Shown piece after piece: positions 38,601 to 50,600 of a stretch of DNA of 64,000 bases. The first letter of the stretch is position 1, and each line of letters begins with the position of its first letter. Both the position numbers and the translations under genes were made by a program. The stretch is from NCBI RefSeq assembly GCF_964355755.1, contig NC_092671.1, positions 3,855,001 through 3,919,000 of the forward strand, written 5' to 3'. The notes below the pieces were generated by a model, which made no database searches, had not been told where the DNA came from, and saw only the letters and a program-made list of their open reading frames with translations. The stretch comes from Antedon mediterranea (lineage: Eukaryota > Echinodermata > Crinoidea > Comatulida > Antedonidae).

Positions 38601-41600
38601 CAGTAAGCGATCTGCTTGAGTCAGTGCCAATTCCTTAGCTTCAAGTAAGTCTTGTAAATCCCTCTTTTGTGTCTATAAATAAGAGTCAAGTTCATCAACA
38701 TGGTGTTAGATAATTATAAAGCTCTGTCTACACTATCAAACTAGTTTGACAAAAAAAGTGTGATGTGCCCAAATATGGTAGTGATATGACATCATCATGT
38801 CCATATATGGGTACATCACATATTTTGTCACATAAAGTTTGATAGTGTATACAGAGCATTAGATATAAAGCTCTGCGTACTATCAAACTAGTTTGAAAAA
38901 AAAGTGTGATGTGGCCAAATATGGTAGTGATATGACATCATCATGTCCATATATGGGTACATCACATATTTTGTCACATAAAGTTTGATAGTGTATACAG
39001 AGCATTAGATATAAAGCTCTGCGTACTATCAAACTAGTTTGAAAAAAAAGTGTGATGTGGCCAAATATGGTAGTGATATGACATCATCATGTCCATATAT
39101 GGGTACATCACATATTTTGTCACATAAAGTTTGATAGTGTATACAGAGCATTAGATATAAAGCTCTGCGTACTATCAAACTAGTTTGAAAAAAAAGTGTG
39201 ATGTGGCCAAATATGGTAGTGATATGCCCAAATATGGTTGTGATATGACATCATGTCCATATATGGGCACATCACATTTTTTTTGTAACATAAGTTTGAT
39301 AGTGTAGACAGAGCTTAAGATATTGCCATTCAGTTTAAAGGGGTAGTTCAGTGTTTATAATTCCTATTGTTTATTATAAATTAATATTAATAAACCCACT
39401 TATTTGCAACAGTGGAAAAAGTTGTGCTAAAGGAGTTTTTCGTAATGATAAAAATTCAACAAAATCTTCTAATTTTGTAAATTTTTTTCATTTTTGTTTC
39501 AGGAAAAAAGTACTGTATATAAATCTATTTTACATACAAAGTAATTATTACAATAGTTACCTGGTTAACGATTGTAAAAAAAAAAACATTATGAAAGTCA
39601 TGTAGCACAACTTTTTAAAAAGGGGGCTTATTTCATGAATCTCATGCTTTTGAAAAATAAGTGGGGGTAATATAATCAATATGGTTGCAAAAGTTTATAC
39701 ATAACAAACAACAGAAACTATAAACATGAAGTTCCCCTTTAAGCATTAATCAAATGTCTGTAATACTATAAAACCTGACACACATTTGAACCATCAATCA
39801 GTGTGATTATATGGCTTTATGTTCTTATACAAGTCTAATAAAAACATGCAATTTAAGTATAAGTAAATCAGAATCAAGAAATATTCAAGTACAGTAAACT
39901 TAATTTTTCTGTTACTAAAGCTAAAAATATTATCAAATTTTATTTTCATCACAAATTGTGTTTTTTAAAGTGTGTCTGCAAAATGAAACTACTTATTACA
40001 CTATTACAGTAGTACATATATATTTATATATTTTTATTTATTTATTTATTCATCAGTCTAAGACTGTTCTCCCCAGAGGGCCCAGTGTATATATATATTG
40101 TGACAGTGGCTGTGTGTGAACTAGTACACCAGGGTAACCCTCCACTCGTGTACTAGGTTCTTTCAAGTGCACATGAGCCAGATGTGTACCTTCGGTTTAT
40201 AGACCTTATCCGAGAAGACTTGTTCTACCACCACCAGTGAGTGAGCCTCGAACCCTTGTTATGGCTACGTATTACGGTTCCACCTAACCGCTTGGCGACT
40301 CACTCGCTGCACACATTTTTGTATCATCACAAGGGAATTACATTTTTATTTAGATCCAGATCACGTCTTTAATTAATTTTTACCTCTCTAATTGCTCCTA
40401 CTAAATAACGTTACCTGGAGTGACACCACTTTGTGTTCATAAATTGCCATCATGTCCGAGGCTCTTGTATCTTTAAGCTAAAAGAAAAGGCAAAATTAGC
40501 GAGTAAATGTATGTTTTTCAATCCCTATTCAGAGGACACTATTAGAGGACACTTTGTTGGGTCCTGAAGATGTCCCCTTAAAGATATATTGTCCCCCTGT
40601 CACTTTTTTTTGTTAATTATGACATTTTAATGTCCAAAAATTGGATCGAAAAAAACAAAGTGTAATCAAAAGCAAAAAATAGTCGAATTGGCTGCCAGCC
40701 AATGGGGTTTTGGTTGAATTTAAACGTTTTTTTTTTCTCATTTTATACGTAAAAACATTATTTAGTGATTAATTAAAACTACAAAGTGGCCTATTCATAG
40801 TTTTAATTTATCAATCTTAATTTTTCATGTTTTGGGGGGACAATATATCTTTAATATGGGTTCTATATTTCCCTATTCAGTGAAGACCACTATTAAAGTG
40901 TACCTTTAATAGAGGTTCTACCACATGTTAAACTGTAGAAAAACATTAAATTAAATGTGCTCACATCCATGCTGGTTTTCATCTTTTCAATTAATGAATC
41001 CACTTGGCTCTGACATGGCTGCCTTCCCTGTTGATCTCCACTACCATGATATATGCTGTGGGTTGGAGGTGGTGACAAGGGTTTATCACATGGCCTGTAC
41101 CGTAAACCATCCAACTCAGTCGGTTTTAAAGAATTAATAGCAGTAATATTCTCTCCGAGGCTGTAATATAAAAATCTCACATTACTTCTTAAACTCCCAT
41201 TATATACATAATAACATTATGACAAATAAGAATAGCACTTCAAGAGAGTACACACTTAATGTATAATGCACTTTCTAGTTTTAATTAATGTAATAATCAA
41301 TATGGGTAAGAAGTATGCTATCTGGGTTAGAAAACTGTAAAAAAAAATTAATTTCTATTGGGAGCAACAAAACAAGGAAACAGGGGAGGGGTTGATGTTG
41401 ATGTACTTACAGGGTTATTGGAAAGTCGGTTAAGCTGATTGAGATACTGAGTAACTCTAAACATATGTGTATTCTTTCTCTTGTGGCTGATGTCAGCGTG
41501 TAAGCCAGGAACGGCATAAATAGTGCATTCTGTAATACAATTTGTATTATTTTGTGTATTATGCTCATTTTACATACAGTCATACCGTAAATCATAGAAA

Positions 41601-44600
41601 AGATAGGATATAGTTTTAAGCTGTGGTTTATGCCAATAGGCTTATTTAGCTTACCTGCGTTACATTTTGTCCAAACAAAGAAACAATTCATTTCAAGTCT
41701 GGCTTAGGTTGTTTTCTCGTTTGTGGTTTACCAACGCTTTTATTCATTCATCTTTCGAAAGTTCAAGATTTTATTTTTGTCTGTTTAGAGTGCTGCCTTT
41801 TCAATTGGTTTAGGCCTTGACATAACAACCTCTTGTTAAAGGTAAGTTTGTTTTATTCATGCAATGGAACAATTTCATTTGGGGAAAAATTTTCTATTTT
41901 TACGCCATGAAATTATTTGTACCATTGCACTCAAACATTCACTATTTGTATACTGTACACAGCGAGCAAAGCATGAAATTCAGTACCAATTAAATATCAT
42001 TTCATTAATATTTATTATTAATATTTATATTTTATTACCTGAAGTACTTTTGCGATCAGTTGATTGATTGCTTGTATACCATTTCTCAAATGGTACATCA
42101 GATCCAATGTATGGAACACCAAATCAACTCCAGTGTCACTGAAATAAAATATACTATTTTAAACATATATACCCATTTTCTGACTGCCAATTAAACAGTA
42201 CAACTCAAATGACCATCAATTACACACGACCTCGGCTTTACGTACCTCCAATCAGATTGTTTTGGCCTTTGACCTTTTGTCACTTTGTTATGATGTAGTT
42301 GAAATTCTAATATCCCAGATATTACTTGTAGATCAAGACTCTGTGCAACATGTTTTCGGGCAAATTCATCTGTACACAAAGGTGGGATTCAGTTAAAGAA
42401 AACAAAAATATAAGATATAAATAATATTACAACATTTTAAATGCATGTACATTGCATTATACCATGTCAGATTGGAACTGGATATGTATGTAACATGGTT
42501 ACATTTATGTTGCATTTGTGCTATACGTGTGAATTGGCCAATAGGATAAAATTTAGACAAACAAATCGTAAAACTTACTATATTATTTTTATTTTACATA
42601 GTGTTAAATTTTAGTAATGTACAACAAGTCATTTGCTAATTGTTTAAAAGAAATTTTGTATTTGTTCTTTCTTTTAAAGGATATTTCTCAGGAAGTCAAC
42701 CACCTTCTTCATCTTTAGGCAATGAAGGTTTAGTGTAGGGCTGTCAGCGACCGCCTGACATGTCAACAACTCAGTTGCTATCGGCAAAGTGACATCAAAT
42801 CTGAGGGAGACCTCAACAGTTGAACCACTATCAATCATCTCCTGGTTTGAGGAAAATAGAGAAATTATTATATAAAAAGAAGTACAGTAGAATCTACGTA
42901 CATTTTAAGTACGATACGGGGATCAAAAGATGGATTCGTAAAGTTGACCCCCAAATATGTGGATCACAGCTAAATGCTACTTTATTTTTTTGCATGCAGC
43001 TGTCACTAGCCAGGCCAACAGGCTAGACTCAGGGATAGACTAATCTAGGTCAAGCTAGGCCTCACATCTAGCTAGGCCTACGTATGTAGGTTGTGCGATG
43101 TTTAAATAAAATGTTATAAATAAAAAATCAATGTTCTTGTAATTGTATTTCCTATCAATGTGTGACTGACCATGACATTTACATGATTGACCATGACATT
43201 TACATGATTGACCATGACATTTACATGATTGACCATGACATTTACATGATTGACCATGACACTTACATTAATGACCATGTTATTTGCAAGATTGACCATG
43301 CCATTTGTGTGATTGGCCATCACATTATTTTACGTAAACCTACCTCATTCATTTCTCTTAAGACATCAACAGCTTTCAGTGAAACCTGACTGTTAGTTGA
43401 TATCGGTTGGCATGCCCACTGTACTAATTTAAAGAAAGGCTGTTCAGGTGCATTCTTTAGAGTGCATCCCTGATTCTGTACAATTTGATTGAACATTAAA
43501 ATTTTGCACACATGATTCCGCAAATAAGGAAGCCCACAGAACACTAACACAAGTTCTAGAACCTGAAATAAAAACATGTTTGTATAACTGTAACTTTATA
43601 ACCGTTTGTTTCACGGGAACGTGTCCCCTCAAGAGGGGTGTCTTATGAATAGAGATGTCCTAAGGCTTCCAATAGGACGCAATGCAAAGAAATAAGAGTC
43701 AACGTAAGTGAAAAGACTAATGACAAGCGACAGTTCTCATAATCTATCGCTTTTAATTGGTCAATTCGCTTGCATTGCAACTTTACATCATTATTGCAAG
43801 CTAGTGGGAACCAAGCTTTGAAGGAGAGGTTTTACTGTATTGTATTTTATAGTAAGCAACATATTAAGCAACAGTGTTATCTCAATACTAAAAGGTGTGT
43901 GGTTTAATTGTCCTTACCTTCTCTGTGATTTGTGAATCTGTGCAGTTTAGAAGCATCAAAGTTTCACCTAAACACTTGCCAAATTTATCATAACTGAAAT
44001 TTAAAAGGAAAGAAAAAGTGAAAAGATGGTTTAGACTTTGTTTATGCTTTATGACAAGAACTGTACACACACACTAAATTCTGAGGACAATCAAACATAT
44101 TATTAGCTAAGATTTTTAAATGTCCTGCTCCTGTTAACACTTTGTTGGACATGTTAAATACAGTATATCTACCAACCAGTGGCATAATGGCTATGAGCGA
44201 TCACTGAAACCCAGGGCCCCAGGACTTACCCCCTTCTACCTGAGCAGGGCCCAAAGGAAAAAACCGGCATTAAAGGACAACTTGACAGAGGACCAAATTT
44301 TAACAACATATTAGGGATGTACATGATTTCAGAACAATCGTGAGATTAAGGACATCGCCGCACGTGCTCGCGGTACAGCCGTCAATTGCTGTGACGTCAA
44401 TGGTGCATCGCAAAATCTACATAATGAGTTTTCACTGTTGTTAACATACAAGAGATAGGTACTGTCACTTCAATTGCTAATTTGACCTGTATTCGGCTTA
44501 AATTTGCCAAAATGTTTAGTCTGGTATTTTGAAGAAACACTTCAATATCCAGATAGACAAAAGAAACAAGAAAAAATTCAGGTCAAGTTGTCCTTTAAAA

Positions 44601-47600
44601 TATGTCGAAAACATGTTAAAATTGCCCAAGGCCTCCAGTGTTGGGCCACTTAGGGTGTCCCTAACCAGGTACACCACTTTACATTCTTCTAATTCAACTT
44701 TGACATGGCTAATGCTACTCACGTAATAAGCTCTTGCTGTATATTTTCATCTTTTAAAACGTCTACAAACATGTCAACAACATATCTTTTAGTTGCAAGA
44801 TCACCATGTATTAGCACGTTAAAGACAAGCCGAAATGTTTCCTTATTATTTCCTTTACTAAACAACTGTTTTGATTTTAAAAAATTATAACATGTTAAAA
44901 TAATATGTTGAATTTAAAATGATCAATTAACGTGATCATGTTAATTACCCTTTCATGATCATTGGTAAAAGTACAATTTAACATCCAAGTTCAAAATTAA
45001 GCCACCCTCTTTGGTCTGCAAAAATAATCTCTAAAAGTAGCCCATCTCGAAATTAAGCCCAACAGGATTATTTTTGAGATACTATTTGAATATCAAAGCA
45101 ACAAGGTGATTTAATGCCACATTACTTGATTCATTTATTTAGTTTATCCTACATTCATGTTACAGTTTAATCTGGTATTTTGATTGCAAATATGTAAAAT
45201 TGGCAGGTAATGTCTCAAAAATCTATTATTCACAAAATGTACAGCAATAATCTCAAAAGAAGCCCTTCTTGAACAGGCCAGGCCCACCAAAGACTACAGT
45301 ACTAAACAATTGAGTATATTCTTACTTACTTAAGTTCCACTTAATTAAAAACAGTTAAAATTAATTCACTATATCAATGCACTATGTACTGTATTATATT
45401 CAATAAAACATAATTGTGGTTAACCTCTGACCTTTTCTCCGATGAATTTATAAAAGACAGGAGTGGCAAGTATAGAAAGTGTCAATGCAACAATGGTAAG
45501 ATTTGGATGCCCAATATAATTCAACAATGTCTTTGCAATGACCATTAACTTATTCTGTAACAAAAAGTAAAAAACATGTTGAAATTATTTTCATTGCACA
45601 GTTATTAAACTAGATTTTTTAATGTTTGTTTGTTTCAATGTAGAAGTTTATTAGGCAGTCACTACAAGTAAAAACAGTGTGTATGATCAAGGAAATCTAA
45701 CAACAGGATGCTTAGCTTGAATAGCTAAAGCTCTTTCTTCACTATCAAACTTCATGTGACAAAAAAATGTGATGTGCTCATATATGGACATGATCTCATA
45801 ACACTACCATATTTAACCATCTCACTACCATATTTGGGCACATCACACTTTTTTTGTCAAACTAGTTTGATAGTGAGACAGAGTTTAACTCTTACCATGA
45901 CCTTAAGATGGGTTTGAATTGCAATCGAATTTCTACATAAATTAGCAATTAAGCTTAGACATGGCAACGTCATCTTACTTTCTTCTTCTTGGCTAAAAAA
46001 AAAATATTTTAAAATACAAATTAGAGAAAGTATACCATTATCATTCAAAAAATGTGTGGTTGACCTTGTATCTAGATTTAATTTAGACAAACACAATCAT
46101 TGTTATTCAGGAATAATCTTTATTTTTTATTTAGTTCACTAAAGTGTTGAACCTCTACTTATAATGTTCCATTCAAAGAGACACAAGGTTATTCAGAGGA
46201 CACTTTCCCATTTCCAGCATTAAACCTACTTTCACATCACGCGCAGATTCGGTCTGGCGGCATGAGGAAAATATTTAGCGTTGAGCATGCTTTCACATAG
46301 AGCACAAATTTGATTAGCAGTTGTCAGGAGAGGTCATTCATCTCACTGTTGCCAAAAGAAAAAAATCGTATGATTTCAGTAAAAAAATGGCTTCATGATC
46401 CATTGCACCAAAATGAGTCTGAATTACTGAAGTACTGTACTGAATCGTACAAATTTGGTGTGAGCTGAACCCATTTTCCAGGATATTTTCTTTCAGGGCA
46501 CCGAACCAAATCCGGGCAGCTTAAATGTCCGAATTCGGGCAGCTTAAGTGTCCGAATCCGGGCAGCTTAAGTGTCCGAATCCGGGCCGCTTAAGTGTCCA
46601 CTTAATAGAGTTTGTGAAAATTACTACTTACATATTTGTAACTAGGAACTCAACGATATCTACGATAAAACTGTTTGGAAAGTCAATCTTGTATTGGTAT
46701 GTGACTATCTGTAGTGTCTGTACACACTAAAAAAAAAGATGAAAATAAAGAAAAGATGAAATTTTAAAATTATCCTCATGTTTACACACAAACTTAAGGA
46801 AATGCTGTACAGCCTTTCTACTGGCCCAAAGCTATTAGCAGTATGGTGCTTACCAGACCAGCACACCCAGAGACGATCCCATACTATTTTTTAATAGTGT
46901 GTAGTGTACTAACATGCATGGTACTCTATGTACTATACTTTACGTCCCTTTTGAAGGACGAGGCAATGAGTGTGAATACAACATTAATTCTTTTAAATTT
47001 AAAAGACATATTCTATCGTTAATTGTTCAATATAATGTATTTTTTTATATTGTACAGTATCTTAAATTGTAAAGAGTTTAATTTTAGTTAAGTATAACAT
47101 ATGTTTATATTTTATCATTTTAAAGAGGTTCATGGATATCAACTGGCATGCAGGTTCAGCTGGAAGGGTTACCCTCTCTAAATAAAGTGAAAATAACAAA
47201 ATAAATAAGCAACTACAGTACTATGCTTTCATAAATTCTCCATAAATATAGTTCATTTTTAGCAAGTCGGGATTTCTGCATATCACTCTCTAAAGGGTCT
47301 ATCTACGTAAAGCACCTAATGATGATGAGCTCGTAACAGACACACACATCGGCTATCTGATCCGTCAATAATGATACTTAAAATACAGCCATCTATTAAA
47401 AAACCAACTCACATTTGAATATATATATATAAACGGTGAATACAACTGCACGTCAACATGAGCCGAGAAAGAAGAAATAACAAAAAAGATAAAGAAAAAG
47501 ATCGAGTTCTACTAGCCCCAGAATCATCAACTCTTGACTCTGAATGCGGGGACCCTGACGGAACCGAAGCAACAGAAGTGGGTATGCTGAGGCGGGAACT

Positions 47601-50600
47601 TCGAACATTTCAAACCATCATCAAGGGTAAGCTAAACTCGATCATTTTAAATCAAGAGGCCTTACTTAAACGAATTGACAAGATCGAACATAAACAAACG
47701 GAACTAGAAAAATCGATCGCATTTACCAGTGATTCAATCGTAGAGATAGAGAAGAAAATCGTATCATTTTGTACGGACATTGAAGCGGTTAAGACATCAA
47801 TGGACGCCGACCGGAACAACGTCACATTACTTCAAAATCAAATCCTTAAACTTGAGAGATACACTAGAAGTTTTAATTTGAGATTCGGTGGAATTAAAGA
47901 AAGTATAGATGAAATTCCTATTGAGAAAATTAATGAAATTATAAAGAACGATCTGAAACTACCGAACATTACAGTCGAAAATGCCCACCGTACAGGCAAA
48001 CCCCGTACTTCACCGACCGGAGCACCTAGACATATTATCGCTAAATTCCTGTTTCGACCGCAACGCTACCAAGTACTGATGCAAGCCAAAACAGGTCATG
48101 TGTTGAAAAATAAGGGGATCTTCGTACTAGAGGACTTACCAGAAACTGACCTTAAAAAGAAACGTAATCTCAGAGAAATAATGGCAAAAGCATACGGAGA
48201 AAGGAAACGACCAGTGTTTAGAAACGGGAACCTCTATATTAACGGAAAACTCCACTCATAAGCCGTTCATACGACTTTTGTTTTTTGTCAACAAAGTCTT
48301 CGTAAAAACTACGATGTATGTAAACAATCAATTACATTTGCATATGAAAGGGTGTCTCCTGTCAAACGTGTTATTGTTCTCACCTACTATTACGCCACAA
48401 TTAAGTAACAATCATTTGCATACAGATGAGAGAATGTCCCATGTCAAACACATATTGCTGCCATACTACCACTGTATGTAAACAAACCAGCTAATCAATT
48501 ACTAAAGTAACCTAATCCAAGACACATTGGGATACAGGTGAGAGGATGTTCCAGTCTATAACGAACATGTGATTGTCTAGTTAATTGTACGTACTATCTA
48601 GAAAATGGCTGAAATAGTACCGGTATGTTTATATTGCTGCTTCTTTTTTTTTTTTTTTTTTTTTATATTTTATATAATACATCTGTATTATAACTATATA
48701 ATGTACCGACGTACTGTGTATTATTATTTATGTTATGTCTTTGAGTTTCTCATTGACGTAAACATGACGGATACACTAGATAGGCCTAGATAGTTATCTT
48801 ATTACTCTACTGTATAAACATCTGTTACAGTATATAGTAATATTTTTTAATTAAACTTATTTATTTTATTTATTTATTTTTTTAAACTATATATATATAT
48901 TTATTTATTTATTTATTTATTTTTTTTTTTTTTATTTTTCTTTTTATTAATGTTACCTTTTTTAAGCAATACTACTGATGATGATGATGAAGATCTCAAT
49001 CCCTATCTTAAGTATAATGAATCTAAATACTACCATGTTGAAGAATTTAGACAAATTTCAAACATATCAGATGATGTTTCTTTTCTGTCACTTAACTGTC
49101 GTAGTATCGTCAACAAGTTTGACCAGTTCTCACAATTTATTGACTCACTTAATTATAAGTTCTCTGTCATTGCCCTTCAAGAGACATGGTTGAGCGATAA
49201 TGATGAAGTTTCATTTTTTAACTTGCCGAACTATGTGCTTGTAAATCGTAATCGTACGGGTAGACGGGGCGGAGGCGTAGCTCTATACATTTCTGACAAT
49301 TTGTGTTACAAACCACGAGATGATTTATCTAAATTAATTACTGAAGCTGAATCCTTATTCATAGATATAATAATTGACGGGAAATATATTTCAGCTGGGG
49401 TCATTTATAGACCACCTGAATCTAAAATCAGTATATTTAATAATCAATTTACAGAAGTTATGAATATAATTACCAAAGAAAAGACGCACTCATACCTAAT
49501 GGGCGACTTTAATCTCGATCTTAACCTATACCATTCAAACTGTAATGTTCAATGTCATGTGGACGCCACTGTTTCCAATTCTTTCTTGCCCCTGATTAAT
49601 AAACCGACTCGTGTAACAGAAAATACATCTTCTATTATTGATAATATATATAGTAATTCTACAAATAATCACAATATCAATACTGGAATTATTTACACAG
49701 ATATATCAGATCATTATCCTATATTTGCAATCACAAAATCTGAGAATCGTAAAAAAAATACAAAACAGTCATTTATTTTAAAACGCACTTATTTCCACCA
49801 GCAAGTCGAATCCTTTAAGGAAGACTTGGCAATTGAAAACTGGCAACCTGTCCTAAGAACAGAAGATGCAAACATTGCATATTCAACATTTGCTCACAAC
49901 TTCAAACATTTAATTGATAAAAACTTTCCTTTGAAAAAAATTAAGGCAAAAGCAAATAAAGATCGATCTCCATGGATCACCGAGGCCATAGCAAAGTCAA
50001 TAACAACTAAGGGCAGGTTGTATAGTTCATACAGAAAAAATCCCACTCCCTCAAATAAACTGAAATATACTAAATACAGAAACAAACTTACAGCACTTAT
50101 TAAGAAACGAAAAGAAGAATACTACTTTACTCAATTTGAAAATAATAAAAGTAATACCAAAAAGACATGGAAAACGATTAACACTATAATGGGAAGGACA
50201 AAAACACGACAACTACCACCAACAATAAATCATGACTTTAAGCAATTTAACACCCCCTCAGAAAAAGCAAATGCGTTTAATACTTATTTCACAAGCATTG
50301 GAGAAACGTTGGCAAAACGAATCTCACAAGAACCACAAATAACAGAATCATCTTCGTATTTAACAGGAAACTATGTTAATTCTATGTTTCTAAGACCTGT
50401 TACTGAGGATGAAATTAAAACTCTCCTCGAAAATTTGGAAACTAATAAAACACCTGGGCACGATGACATTGGAGCACTATATCTAAAACCATACTCAAAC
50501 TATCTTAAACGACCGATTACTCATTTGATCAACATATCACTCGCCACCGGTTGTTTTCCGGACGAACTTAAAATTGCAAAAACAATACCTATCTTCAAGA

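Noticed and set aside
37660-39317. CRISPR-like array
   Set aside because: Repeats are continuous 146-150-bp tandem units without unique spacers, in a eukaryotic intron.
42704-42759. Extension of CIP2A exon 10 to a stronger-looking donor at 42704
   Set aside because: It puts exon 11 out of phase. The shorter exon ending at 42760 keeps all 20 exons in frame (total 2466 bases), though the donor T|GTCAGG is weak.
43114-43389. Reading frames with MVNHVNV or MIDHDIY repeats on both strands
   Set aside because: They are by-products of a 24-bp minisatellite whose unit length is divisible by three.
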